From positions 434,001-498,000 of the forward strand of contig CAWALU010000012.1 of assembly GCA_963782985.1 (NCBI GenBank): 64,000 bases of DNA, read 5' to 3'. Made by a program: the position numbers and the translations under genes. This stretch comes from CAVSWT01 sp963782985 (GTDB lineage: Bacteria > Bacteroidota > Ignavibacteria > Ignavibacteriales > Ignavibacteriaceae). Shown here one piece after another: positions 27,101 to 36,344 of this stretch. Position 1 is the stretch's first letter. Each line of letters starts with the position of its first letter. The notes beneath the pieces were generated by a model. That model had not been told where the DNA came from, did no database searches, and saw only the letters and a list, made by a program, of their open reading frames with translations.

Positions 27101-28636
27101 TTACAAAATTATTAATATTCTTTTTAAAATTGAAATCGCTTCATCCTTCTTTCCCAATTCATTCAATGAATTTGAAAGTCCAACTAACGCCGAATAGTTT
27201 AAAGTAACTTTTAAAATTTCATTAAATATTTTTTTTGATTCGGAATAATTTTTTAATTGATAATTTTCCCATCCATCTTTTAATCGGCTGGCAATATAAC
27301 GCGGACAAACTTTACTGAAAATTGATTGTCTACCAAAAAAATAAAAAGCGGCATCTTGGTTTTTTGCGGGAATACTTTCTAAAAAATTAAAATAATCTTT
27401 TTGAAGTTCGGCTAAAGATTTTTTATAGATTTTATTAAAATTAATATCCGAGTATAACTTTTTAATCTTATCAATTCCGTAGCTCTCAACCAAATATTTT
27501 ACAAACGAACCGGAATAAATATAAGACAAACTGGAAGCGTTTGTTAAAAATGAAAACCCTGAAAATAAATTTTGCAAATTAATTTTATAACCGTTATGGT
27601 AAGCCAGGGCTGCCATATAATGAATATCATACTCGGCGTAAAACGGATCGGCGGAAACTGCTATGCCTTCAATTAAAGATGGATTTATGTTCTCCGCAAC
27701 TTTCAAAATATTCGTTCCAAAATTGCCGCTGATTACGTGAGCAATTTCATGACGAAGCGTACTTTCATAATTATCATAAACAGTAAAACAATATTTCAGC
27801 CAGGGCTTGGCGATGTCGGCATTTTCAGTTCCCAATAATAATTTTTTCTGTTCCGAATCTTTAAAAATGAATGAAGTAATTTTCTCATTCATTTTTGTCC
27901 TGAAGAAAAATGACAATTGCGAATAATAATATTCATGATGCAGCGCGATAGCTTTAATTAATTTCTCATTTATTTCTGATGAGTAATGAATTACAAAATG
28001 CGGAGTTTCAATTTTTTTATTTAGATGAGCGGTCATCCTTGCAAAATCAGTGGAATAACCAAAGCGCGGCGACAAATAAATAAACAATACAGAAATTAAA
28101 ATTGAAAAAGTAAAAAAAGATTTCCGCGTAATTTTAGAGCGATTAAAATAAATTTTATGAGAAATGAGAAATAGAATTGAAAAGAAAAAAATATTTAATA
28201 ATCTGTAAACAACTAATTTTAAATCGACTGAAAGTCCTTCATCGTAAATTGTTCCCGGATAAAATCCAAATAATGGATTGTAAAAAAATATTTGCGGGTT
28301 AAAATAAAATTCAAATAAAGGGATAAGTAAAATTATCAAATACAAAATGATAAATTTTATAATTGCAAATTTTTTGCTAAAAGTTTTTACAAAAAATCCC
28401 AACGCGGCTCCAGTTAAAACTGAAGGCAGAGTTAAAGTAAAATAAAATTGCAAGCCTTCGCACAATGAACAATTTATTGTAAAGGCAGAATGAACGGAAG
28501 AAATGAGCAAAGGGAAAAATAGAAACAGAGCAAAAGTAAAAATTAATGTCTTATAAAAATTTGATCTATCTGAATTTTCAAAATCAAACTTCTTCAATAA
28601 GATTAATGTATAAATTCCGCTAAGCAGAGAAAGCAA
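27101..28636 (-). CDS. Membrane protein with HExxH metallopeptidase-like domain and TPR tail (possibly starting at 28778)
   Basis: Several N-terminal membrane helices (about 1-190) precede a soluble region containing TLRHEIAHVISGNFG, the HExxH zinc motif, with a possible third ligand in SLIEGIAVSADPFYAEYD (Glu of the EGxA type). This resembles gluzincin peptidases such as the peptidase MA-like group. TPR repeats close the frame. Coding potential continues upstream of the TTG at 28636. If the eight-T run at 28760-28767 is one base too long, the protein starts at a TTG at 28778, 1 bp after the murA stop, and gains a hydrophobic N-terminus (IFQFSLLLIIVFNISLLFFP). Substrate unknown. Confidence 0.65.
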   Translation of the reverse strand: MLSLLSGIYTLILLKKFDFENSDRSNFYKTLIFTFALFLFFPLLISSVHSAFTINCSLCEGLQFYFTLTLPSVLTGAALGFFVKTFSKKFAIIKFIILYLIILLIPLFEFYFNPQIFFYNPLFGFYPGTIYDEGLSVDLKLVVYRLLNIFFFSILFLISHKIYFNRSKITRKSFFTFSILISVLFIYLSPRFGYSTDFARMTAHLNKKIETPHFVIHYSSEINEKLIKAIALHHEYYYSQLSFFFRTKMNEKITSFIFKDSEQKKLLLGTENADIAKPWLKYCFTVYDNYESTLRHEIAHVISGNFGTNILKVAENINPSLIEGIAVSADPFYAEYDIHYMAALAYHNGYKINLQNLFSGFSFLTNASSLSYIYSGSFVKYLVESYGIDKIKKLYSDINFNKIYKKSLAELQKDYFNFLESIPAKNQDAAFYFFGRQSIFSKVCPRYIASRLKDGWENYQLKNYSESKKIFNEILKVTLNYSALVGLSNSLNELGKKDEAISILKRILIIL

Positions 28637-28779
28637 GAGCGAGTTTAACGCAGAGAATTCATATCCAAAAACATTTGCGAGCGGGAAGAAAAGAAGTGAA
28701 ATATTGAATACAATAATCAGTAATAAGGAAAATTGGAAAATATTTGTATTTGAATAATATTTTTTTTGGCGAGGACAAA

Positions 28780-30045
28780 TTAAAATTCAGTTCCCGCAAC
28801 TCTTTCTATATCAGCGCCGATAGATTTTAATTTTTCTTCAATTCGCTGATAGCCCCTATCAAGATGATAAACTCTAAGCGCTTCAGTTGTGCCTTCGGCG
28901 GCTAAGCCCGCAAGTACAAGTGAAGCGCTGGCGCGTAAATCTGTTGACATAACTTTTGCGCCTTTAAGCTTTTTTACGCCTTTAACAATGGCGGTGTTTT
29001 CATTTATGGTTATGTCGGCTCCCAATCTTTGAAGCTCAGGAACATGTTTAAATCTATCAACATAAATATTATCTGTAATAGAAGAAGTTCCCGAAGATAA
29101 AGTCATCAGCGAAATAAATTGCGCCTGCATATCCGTCGGAAAGCCGGGGAAAACTGAAGTTACAACGTCAACCGGTTTAATGGTAATATTTGAAGCATCC
29201 AATTCAACTGACTCATCCTTATAAACTATTTTGCATCCGCAGTCTTCCAGCTTGAGCAATACAGCGCTTAAAAATTTTGGCGAAATATTTTTTAATTTGA
29301 TTTTGCCATGAGTAATTGCAGCCGCAATTAGTAAAGTTCCCGCTTCAATTCTATCCGGAATAGTTAAATATTCAACCGGCTTTAATTCATTAACTCCTTC
29401 GATTGTTAAAGTTGAAGAATTAACTCCGTCGATCTTCGCTCCCATCTTAATTAAAAACTCAGCAAGATTTGTAATCTCCGGCTCCATTGCAGCGTTATTT
29501 ATAACTGTAGTTCCTTTAGCCAGAACAGCCGCCATCAAAATATTTCCGGTAGCCCCAACGGATGAAACATCAAAATTTATTTTAGCTCCGGTCAGCTTTT
29601 TTACTTTTGCAATTACATAACCTTCCTCCAAATCGATCTCGGCTCCCAATTTTTTCATTCCTTCGAGATGAAGATTAATGGGGCGTGGACCCCAAGCGCA
29701 GCCGCCTGGCAATGAAACTTTTGCTTCGCCAAATCTTGCCAGCAGCGGACCCAAAACGTAAACCGAAGCTCTCATTTTTTTTACATGTTCATACGGGGCA
29801 AAAAAACTGTTAATGCCGGATGAATCAATTTCAACTTTATGCGAATCAAAATTTATATCAGCGCCAAGCTGTTTTAACAATTTTATCATTGTGTAAACAT
29901 CATTTAATTCGGGAGTGTTTAAAAGAATTGTTTTGCCCGAAGTTAAAATTGTTGCAGGCATTAAAGCCAGGGTAGCGTTTTTTGCTCCGCTGACTTCAAC
30001 GGTTCCGTTTAAAACTTTGCCGCCATTAATTACAAATTTGTCCAA
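28780..30045 (-). CDS. murA: UDP-N-acetylglucosamine 1-carboxyvinyltransferase (MurA)
   Basis: About 421 residues from a TTG at 30045 giving MDKFVINGGKVLNGTVEVSG. GAGGA lies 4 bp before it, and the family normally begins here; the open frame extends to 30108. Motifs include SGAKNATLALMPATIL, the catalytic-loop region LPGGCAWGPRPINLHLEGM, where the active-site Cys is in GGCA, and YLTIPDRIEAGTLLIAAA. It makes the first committed peptidoglycan precursor from UDP-GlcNAc and phosphoenolpyruvate. The Cys implies sensitivity to fosfomycin in principle. Confidence 0.93.
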   Translation of the reverse strand: MDKFVINGGKVLNGTVEVSGAKNATLALMPATILTSGKTILLNTPELNDVYTMIKLLKQLGADINFDSHKVEIDSSGINSFFAPYEHVKKMRASVYVLGPLLARFGEAKVSLPGGCAWGPRPINLHLEGMKKLGAEIDLEEGYVIAKVKKLTGAKINFDVSSVGATGNILMAAVLAKGTTVINNAAMEPEITNLAEFLIKMGAKIDGVNSSTLTIEGVNELKPVEYLTIPDRIEAGTLLIAAAITHGKIKLKNISPKFLSAVLLKLEDCGCKIVYKDESVELDASNITIKPVDVVTSVFPGFPTDMQAQFISLMTLSSGTSSITDNIYVDRFKHVPELQRLGADITINENTAIVKGVKKLKGAKVMSTDLRASASLVLAGLAAEGTTEALRVYHLDRGYQRIEEKLKSIGADIERVAGTEF

Positions 30046-30413
30046 CTTGTCCTCTAAAAAAACTAAAATGAAATTGTGATTATTTGATTTGCCGAAAAGA
30101 AAATTCAAAAAAACTATTGGAAATTTTCTTTTATTTCTTGAATCAAATTAAATATTAAGTTGTGTAAAATCAATTTGAGATGGAAGGCGTCGAAAGTCAA
30201 TCCGGCGGCTGCCGCTTAAAAGTGAAAAATTGAAATGAAATATTTTACTCGTCATTCAGAAGAAAATTTTTTAACGCTTAATAAATTTTAATCGAAATAG
30301 ATTTTGAAAACCTGGGAAAATTAAAATGTGAGAAGTAAAAAACACCGGGCTGTTTAATTGAAAAAAGTTACATCAACGAAACCAAGATTATGGAGTAAAA
30401 ACTTGTACTAAAA
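30046..30413. other. Intergenic region with a GC-rich patch
   Basis: This 368-bp gap between murA and the PP2C gene is AT-rich, except for about 35 bp at 30182-30216. The patch contains the palindrome GCGGC-T-GCCGC (30205-30215) and a 17-codon plus-strand reading frame starting ATGGAAGGCGTC. I compared it with cobalamin riboswitch cores because of GGAAGG...CCGC, but the conserved boxes do not line up. No function is assigned. Confidence 0.3.
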
Positions 30414-31151
30414 TTAATTTTCGTTGGAAGAAATAATTATAAAGCTAAAATTATCCGGCGCCCCTCTTTTTAAAATAAGTTTTTTCATTTCATCTGAAAG
30501 CTGGTTAATATTTTTAACGCGGTTGTCTAAAAATTTTTCTAACTCTTCATTTTTTATTACCGCGGTAACGCCGTCGGAGCAAAGTAAAAATCTATAAAAA
30601 TCGCCCGGACTAATTCTAACTTTACTTAATTCAACGTCAATAAAATTTCCATCGCCAAGCGCCTGCATAATAATATTTTTATTGGGATGGTTTTCAGCTT
30701 CTTTTAAAGTTAAGTAACCTTCGTCAACTAATTTTTGAACGAGCGAATGATCTTTTGTAAGAAGTTTTAACGAGCCATTTCTCGAATGGTAAATTCTTGA
30801 ATCGCCAACATGCCCCCAATAAGCGGTAAAATTATTAATAAAAAGAACCTCGGCTGTTGTAGCCATTCCCTTCAAACCAAAATCACTTTCAGATTTTTCG
30901 GCAACCGCCTGATGCGCTTTGATTATTGAAAATTTAATTCTTTCCAACACATCTTTAATTATAGAATTTTTAAAGGTATTATAAATCGTTTCTACAGTAA
31001 GTTTAGAAGCAACTTCCCCGGCATTATTTCCGCCTAAGCCGTCGCAAACTATAAAAAGCGTTCCGCCAAAAACTTCAAAAACCCCTATGGAATCTTCATT
31101 ATCTTTTCTTTTTAAACCTATTTCAGATAACGAAGCGTATGTAAATTTCAT
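30414..31151 (-). CDS. PP2C-family serine/threonine protein phosphatase
   Basis: A 245-residue protein with the metal-binding motifs of PPM phosphatases: RKDNEDSIGVF (about 15), VCDGLGGNNAGE (about 36), GDSRIYH (about 115), LLCSDGVT (about 193) and GAPDNFSFI near the end. It is a stand-alone cytoplasmic catalytic domain of normal length, like Stp/PrpC. Such enzymes oppose Hanks-type serine/threonine kinases, but no kinase gene is in this window. Confidence 0.92.
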   Translation of the reverse strand: MKFTYASLSEIGLKRKDNEDSIGVFEVFGGTLFIVCDGLGGNNAGEVASKLTVETIYNTFKNSIIKDVLERIKFSIIKAHQAVAEKSESDFGLKGMATTAEVLFINNFTAYWGHVGDSRIYHSRNGSLKLLTKDHSLVQKLVDEGYLTLKEAENHPNKNIIMQALGDGNFIDVELSKVRISPGDFYRFLLCSDGVTAVIKNEELEKFLDNRVKNINQLSDEMKKLILKRGAPDNFSFIIISSNEN

Positions 31152-31451
31152 TCAAGCCCCAATTAAAAATTTTATTAAATATGTAAGTCTTCTTTATCAA
31201 TTTTTAATGAAAAAGATGTAAATAAAATAATTTCAAAATAAAATTGCATTGTATAATTTAATAACATTCGACTTACAAATAATTCGTTTAAAAATAATCA
31301 CAATTTAAATTAAAACAACGCATCGATAAAATTTATTTCAAAATAAATCATCCCAACTAAAACAAAAATTATACCCAAATTTCTTTTATTTGCTAAACTG
31401 TAAGCATACAATTATATTTGAAGCCTAAATTTTAAAAATTCAATTGACTTT
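31152..31451. other. AT-rich gap upstream of tRNA-Leu
   Basis: This 300-bp gap lies between the divergent PP2C and tRNA genes. It is over 75% A+T by eye, with no ORF, strong hairpin or recognisable repeat. It must carry the promoters for both sides. I cannot name the boxes with confidence. Confidence 0.35.
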
Positions 31452-31534
31452 GCGAGAGTGGCGGAATTGGCAGACGCGCTAGACTTAGGATCTAGTACCT
31501 TAACGGTGTCGGGGTTCGAGTCCCCGCTTTCGCA
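31452..31534 (+). tRNA. tRNA-Leu (anticodon UAG)
   Basis: An 83-nt cloverleaf. Acceptor GCGAGAG pairs with CTTTCGC, with discriminator A at 31534. The anticodon stem is CTAGA/TCTAG, with loop CTTAGGA and anticodon TAG at 31486-31488. The variable arm (TACCTTAACGGT) is long, as in class II tRNAs. The T arm is GGGGTTCGAGTCCCC. No CCA is encoded. A T-rich run follows and may serve as terminator. It lies 50 bp before tig. Confidence 0.97.
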
Positions 31535-31584
31535 CTTCTTTTTTTTAACCAATTTAATAACTAAAAAGTTTTCTTGAGGAATAA

Positions 31585-32901
31585 GTGGAATATAAATTAA
31601 ACGAAATTAATGCTTCCCAAAAAGAAGTTGAGCTCTCTTTTCCCTACGCTGAAATAAAAAATGATATTGAAAAAGAAGTCAGTAAATTAACAAAAAAAAT
31701 TCAGCTTCCCGGATTTAGAAAAGGTAAAGCGCCGATTAGCGTTCTTAAAAAAATGTACGGCGATGCTTTCGATTATGATGCCGCAGAAAAAGTAGCTAAC
31801 ACAAAATTCTGGGACGCCGCAAAAGAAAAAGAGTTAAAACCCATCGGACAGCCGCAGTTAATGGATTTAAAATATAACTCCGGCGAAGACCTTTCTTTCA
31901 AAGTTAAGTTTGAAGTTATACCTGAAATAGAAGTTAAAGATTATACAAATCAAACTATTGAAATTCCAATTTTAGAAGTTAAAGATGACGATGTAAATCA
32001 CGAGATTGAACATCTTAGAAAATCAAACAGCTTCAATGAAGAGGCTGATATTGTTGGCGATAACAAGAATTTTATAATTAATGTCGAGCTTCAGCGAGTT
32101 GATGAAAGCGGTAAACCTTTTGAGAATGCGAAACCTGAAACTTTGGATTTAGATTTATCTAATCCACGAATTGATTCTCAGATTATTGAAAATTCTAAAG
32201 GGAAAAAAGTTGGAGATACTTTTAATTTTACTTTTACTGAAGAACAGCCTGTAAAAGAAAATGAAGGCGAGCAAAAAACAGCCGAGAAATATTTTTATCT
32301 CGCTGATATAAAGTCAATTAAAAAAATTGTAACGCCTGAATTGAATGAAGAGATGATAAAAAAATCTTCAAAAACTAACGCCGCAACCGAAGATGAATTG
32401 CGCAGCGAAATTAAAAATGAAATCCAAACTTATTATGATCAGAGAACTGACGATTTAATAAAAAATAAATTATTACAATTAGTTGTTGATAAAAATGATT
32501 TTGCTCCCCCTGAAACTTTAGTGCATAATATGCTTGAGGATTTGGTTAAGAATGAAGAAGAGCGTTATAAAAAACAAGGTTATAAAGGCTCTGACAAAAA
32601 TGAAATTGAAAAAAGACTTCATCCCGTTGCGGAGCTTGAAGTGAAATGGTACATAATAAAAGACGCAATTCAGAAAAAAGAAAACATGCAAGTTACTGAT
32701 GAAGATTTACAAGAACTTGTAAAAAAGGACGCTGAAAAAACCGGTCTGCCGGAAGAAAAGTTATTGGCTTATTATAAGTCTTCAAATTATAATGAAAGAT
32801 TATTAGACAAAAAACTTTTTGATTTCTTAATAGAAAAAAATACAATCAATAAAGTTCAACCTAAAATAAAATCAAAAACAGAAATTGAGGAAAACAAATG
32901 A
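31585..32901 (+). CDS. tig: Trigger factor
   Basis: A 438-residue protein starting at GTG (31585) behind GAGGAATAA. The ribosome-binding N-terminal domain has the signature GFRKGKAPISVLKKMYG (about 43-60). The central PPIase-like region is followed by the long helical C-terminal chaperone arms. It is a ribosome-associated folding chaperone for nascent chains. Its stop overlaps the clpP ATG (ATGA), the usual tig-clpP pairing. The PPIase region lacks the well-conserved FKBP signature seen in E. coli, as is common in Bacteroidota. Confidence 0.93.
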   Translation: MEYKLNEINASQKEVELSFPYAEIKNDIEKEVSKLTKKIQLPGFRKGKAPISVLKKMYGDAFDYDAAEKVANTKFWDAAKEKELKPIGQPQLMDLKYNSGEDLSFKVKFEVIPEIEVKDYTNQTIEIPILEVKDDDVNHEIEHLRKSNSFNEEADIVGDNKNFIINVELQRVDESGKPFENAKPETLDLDLSNPRIDSQIIENSKGKKVGDTFNFTFTEEQPVKENEGEQKTAEKYFYLADIKSIKKIVTPELNEEMIKKSSKTNAATEDELRSEIKNEIQTYYDQRTDDLIKNKLLQLVVDKNDFAPPETLVHNMLEDLVKNEEERYKKQGYKGSDKNEIEKRLHPVAELEVKWYIIKDAIQKKENMQVTDEDLQELVKKDAEKTGLPEEKLLAYYKSSNYNERLLDKKLFDFLIEKNTINKVQPKIKSKTEIEENK

Positions 32902-33524
32902 GTAAACATTCTGAAATTTATAACCAGTTAGTTCCCTACGTTATTGAACAAACCGGTCGCGGCGAGCGAGGAATGGATATTTATTCCCGACTTCTTCGTG
33001 AACGAATTATTTTTATCGGAACTCCTATTGACGACCACATTGCCAGCTTAACTATTGCGCAGCTTATTTTTTTAGAAGCTGAGGATTCAGAAAAAGATAT
33101 AAATTTATACATCAATTCACCCGGAGGAAGTGTTAGCGCGGGACTTGCAATTTATGATACAATGAAATATGTAAAGCCCGATGTCGCAACAATATGCGTT
33201 GGTATGGCTGCAAGTATGGCTGCTGTTTTGCTTGCCGGCGGCGCTGATGGAAAAAGAAGCTCTCTTCCAAATTCCAGGATAATGATTCATCAGCCCTGGG
33301 TTGGCGGTTTGCAGGGGCAAACATCCGATATTGAAATACACGCTCGCGAAATGCTAAAGACACGCGACACATTATATAGAATTCTTGCTAAGCATACCGG
33401 CAAATCAATGGAGCAAATTACTAAAGACTGCGACAGAGATTATTACTTAAGCGCCGAAGAAGCTAAAAGCTATAAGCTGATTGACGCTGTGCTTGAGAAA
33501 AGAATTACATTCGATAAAAAATAA
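32898..33524 (+). CDS. clpP: ATP-dependent Clp protease proteolytic subunit
   Basis: A 208-residue protein. The catalytic Ser is in GMAASMAAVLLAGG, the His in RIMIHQPWVGG and the Asp in KDCDRDYYLS. The hydrophobic-groove strand segment IIFIGTPIDD is also visible. It forms the barrel peptidase that works with ClpX/ClpA-type unfoldases. ClpX usually follows clpP but is absent here; a serine hydrolase gene follows instead. A stem-loop at 33535-33582 probably terminates the transcript. Confidence 0.95.
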   Translation: MSKHSEIYNQLVPYVIEQTGRGERGMDIYSRLLRERIIFIGTPIDDHIASLTIAQLIFLEAEDSEKDINLYINSPGGSVSAGLAIYDTMKYVKPDVATICVGMAASMAAVLLAGGADGKRSSLPNSRIMIHQPWVGGLQGQTSDIEIHAREMLKTRDTLYRILAKHTGKSMEQITKDCDRDYYLSAEEAKSYKLIDAVLEKRITFDKK

Positions 33525-33534
33525 TTATTAAAAG

Positions 33535-33582
33535 AATGGCTGCTGAGTTAAAGTATTCCAGCACAACTTGCAGCCATTTTTA
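33535..33582 (+). terminator. Probable rho-independent terminator after clpP
   Basis: AATGGCTG (33535-33542) pairs with CAGCCATT (33571-33578). An inner CTGCTG/CAGCA pairing is possible inside the long loop, and T-rich sequence follows. It starts 11 bp after the clpP stop. The long loop lowers confidence. Confidence 0.6.
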
Positions 33583-33618
33583 TTTTAAAATACTTTCAAA
33601 AAACTTAAGTTTTCATTG

Positions 33619-35076
33619 ATGAGAACTTCTTCTCCCCTATCTAAATTTTCATTTCAATTTTTATTTCTATTCCTATTTTTATTTAGTTCGGCGTTTCCTC
33701 AAAAATTAATTTCCAGCTTAGATAATTATTTAAAAGAGTATTACAAAAATAAAAATATTCCCTCCATTTCTGCCGGAGTTTCTTCTAATGACGTTATAAT
33801 TTGGACAGGCGCAGAAGGTTATATCGATTTAGAAAATCACATTCCCGCAAATCAAAATTCCGTTTACAGAGTCGCTTCAATTTCTAAATCAATAACGGCT
33901 GTGGCTATAATGCAGTTAGTTGAAAAAGGGAAAATAAATCTTGACGAAGATGTGCGAAAATATATCCCCTACTTCCCCAGAAAAAAATGGAAGTTTACAA
34001 CACGGCAAATTTTAAGTCATACTTCGGGCATAAGAAATTATAACCCCGGTGAGTTTGACAGCAAAGAGTTTTTTCCTTCAATAAAAAAAGCGGTGGAAGT
34101 TTTAATAAAGGATAGTTTAGTTTATCAGCCGGGGACTAAGTATTTATATTCCACACTAGCCTATAATTTACTTGCCGCAATTATTGAAAATGTAAGCGGA
34201 ATAAAATTCGAAACTTACATAAAGAAAAATATTTTTGGACCAGCCGAAATGAATTCAACTTATTTAGATTTTCAAAAAAACATTATTAAAAACAGAGCGC
34301 GCGGCTATTTAAAAGATGAATTTAGAAAATTTACTAATGCGCCTCTTGCTGACTTGAGCATTAAATATCCCGGCGGTGGAATAATTTCTACAAGTTATGA
34401 CCTATTGAATTTTGCAAACAGCCTTTTAGAAGAAAAATTAATTAAACGTTCCACCCTGGATACAATGCTTGTTCCTATCAAATTAAAAAACGGAACTCTT
34501 CTAAAATATGGATTAGGATTTGGAGTAGATGTTGATAGTAAAAAAAGAAAATACTTTTTTCATTCCGGCGGAGGAACAGGTTTTACTTCATTTTTGCTCA
34601 TCTATCCAAAAGAAAAATTATCTTCAGTTTATTTAATTAATGCGCGCGATAGAAATTTAGATAACCCGGCTAGAGACCTTTTATCGATTGTGTTTGGAGA
34701 AGATTCTATAAAAACAAAAAAGTCTATGGCTGATAAATTACTTTTTACTTCATTAAATTCTGATGTTGATTCGGCGCTCTCAGAATATAGAATGCTTAAA
34801 AAAGATTCATCCGCTTTTTATGAAATAAATGAAAGTGAACTAATTCTATTCGGGAATGATTTATTAAATACTAATAATGCGCCCGGCGCCATTACTTTGT
34901 TTAAATATCTTGTAAATGAATTCCCAAATAATAAAGATGTTTTTATGGGGCTTGCCAACGCCTATAACGTCGACGGCAACAAAGGTCTCGCAATAAAAAA
35001 TTATAAAGTTGTTTTGAAGTTGGACCCTTCAAATTCGCAGGCTGCTCTTATGCTAAAAAAATTAGTTGATTATTAA
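33619..35076 (+). CDS. Secreted serine beta-lactamase-family hydrolase with C-terminal TPR region
   Basis: About 485 residues from the ATG at 33619; a TTG lies directly before it at 33616. A signal peptide (to about SAFPQK) is followed by a class C beta-lactamase/DD-peptidase-like domain. It has the catalytic SISK tetrad near residue 93, YSTLAYNLL at the YxN position and HSGGGTGF in the KTG-equivalent strand. From about residue 385 the sequence becomes TPR-like (GAITLFKYLVNEFPNNKDVF). These esterase/peptidase-like proteins are common in Bacteroidota and rarely confer antibiotic resistance. The substrate cannot be told. Confidence 0.85.
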   Translation: MRTSSPLSKFSFQFLFLFLFLFSSAFPQKLISSLDNYLKEYYKNKNIPSISAGVSSNDVIIWTGAEGYIDLENHIPANQNSVYRVASISKSITAVAIMQLVEKGKINLDEDVRKYIPYFPRKKWKFTTRQILSHTSGIRNYNPGEFDSKEFFPSIKKAVEVLIKDSLVYQPGTKYLYSTLAYNLLAAIIENVSGIKFETYIKKNIFGPAEMNSTYLDFQKNIIKNRARGYLKDEFRKFTNAPLADLSIKYPGGGIISTSYDLLNFANSLLEEKLIKRSTLDTMLVPIKLKNGTLLKYGLGFGVDVDSKKRKYFFHSGGGTGFTSFLLIYPKEKLSSVYLINARDRNLDNPARDLLSIVFGEDSIKTKKSMADKLLFTSLNSDVDSALSEYRMLKKDSSAFYEINESELILFGNDLLNTNNAPGAITLFKYLVNEFPNNKDVFMGLANAYNVDGNKGLAIKNYKVVLKLDPSNSQAALMLKKLVDY

Positions 35077-35162
35077 TTTGCCAAATTTATTCTTAAACTT
35101 GAATGACTTATGTTTTATAATTATGTTATCAACCCATACATCAACGCTATAAAAAAATATAA

Positions 35163-36344
35163 ATGAAACAAGCCCTGCTTTCCAATCCTACAAGCATAAT
35201 AATTTTTTTAACGGTTATTTTAGCTTTTGTTTATTGGGTTAAAGATTTAAAATACGCAAAGCCGGTTTTTAAAATTATTCCGTTCATTCTTTGGATTTAT
35301 TTTCTTCCTATTCTTTCTACTACGTTAGGCATAACGCCGCAATCATCCGAAGCCTATTCCTGGATTACAAATTATTTTTTACCTGCGTCATTGGTTTTAC
35401 TTTTAATTTCTTCAGACATTCCAACAATTTTAAAATTAGGACCAAAAGCTATTGTAACTTTTTTTGCAGGCACATTTGGAATAATGCTCGGCGCTGTAAT
35501 CTCATATTTAATATTTAAAAGTTTTCTTCCTGAGGATGCATGGAAAGGATTGGCGGCGTTAAGCGGCAGCTGGATTGGCGGCGGCGCAAATATGATTGCG
35601 ATAAAAGAAAGCGTCGGCACGCCCGATTCGCTTATGGGTCCAATAATTATTGTTGATACAATTGTCGCTTACGGCTGGATGGCAATAGTCGTCAGTTTTT
35701 CCGGCTATCAAAAAAAAATTGATGAAAAAAATAAAGTTGACCTTACCATTGTAAATAAAATTAATAAAAAGATGGAGGAAATTTCTTCCCATAAGCATCC
35801 GCTTGATTTGAAAAATTTTTCTATTATGATTTCAATTGCTTTTGTAATTACCGCGGTATGCCTGCAGCTTGGCGAGATTATTCCCCCCTTGGGCCAGGTT
35901 CTATCTTCATTCGCTTATACAATAATTTTAGTAATAATAATTTCCATCGCGTTGTCATTTACAAAACTGCAAGAGCTTGAAAAGTACGGCGCATCGGAGG
36001 TGGGAAATTATATGCTGTATTTTCTGCTCGCTTCAATTGGAGCAAAAGCAAATTTGTTTGCCATTTTTGAGGCGCCTTTATTTTTAGCTGTAGGCGCCGT
36101 TTGGATTTTCATTCACGCAGTTACGCTATACACAATTGGAAGATTAATTAAAGCGCCTATTTTTTTAATTGCTACCTCCAGCCAGGCAAATATAGGCGGA
36201 GTAGTAAGCGCCCCCATAGTTGCCGCCATTTACCAAAAGTCATTAGCGCCCGTGGGCTTGCTGCTTGGACTTCTAGGAAATATCGTCGGTACCTTTGCCG
36301 CGCTAATAACCGCGCAGCTTCTTTTTTGGGCGTCTAAATTATAA
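35163..36344 (+). CDS. DUF819 family integral membrane protein
   Basis: A 393-residue protein with about ten hydrophobic segments. The family-typical loops LSGSWIGGGANMIAIKESVG (about 138-157) and SSQANIGGVVSAPIVAAIYQ (about 338) are related by pseudo-symmetry, as in inverted-repeat transporters. The family (YjcL-like) is uncharacterised, probably a transporter. It stands alone, and a palindromic repeat follows it at 36411-36447. Confidence 0.85.
   Translation: MKQALLSNPTSIIIFLTVILAFVYWVKDLKYAKPVFKIIPFILWIYFLPILSTTLGITPQSSEAYSWITNYFLPASLVLLLISSDIPTILKLGPKAIVTFFAGTFGIMLGAVISYLIFKSFLPEDAWKGLAALSGSWIGGGANMIAIKESVGTPDSLMGPIIIVDTIVAYGWMAIVVSFSGYQKKIDEKNKVDLTIVNKINKKMEEISSHKHPLDLKNFSIMISIAFVITAVCLQLGEIIPPLGQVLSSFAYTIILVIIISIALSFTKLQELEKYGASEVGNYMLYFLLASIGAKANLFAIFEAPLFLAVGAVWIFIHAVTLYTIGRLIKAPIFLIATSSQANIGGVVSAPIVAAIYQKSLAPVGLLLGLLGNIVGTFAALITAQLLFWASKL

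Noticed and set aside
30182..30225. Possible cobalamin riboswitch (GGAAGG ... CCGC)
   Set aside because: The conserved B12 box and spacing do not match, and no B12-related gene starts downstream on that strand.
33117..33372. Two minus-strand ORFs of 74 and 79 codons
   Set aside because: They are shadows of clpP, with no family features and low-complexity translation.
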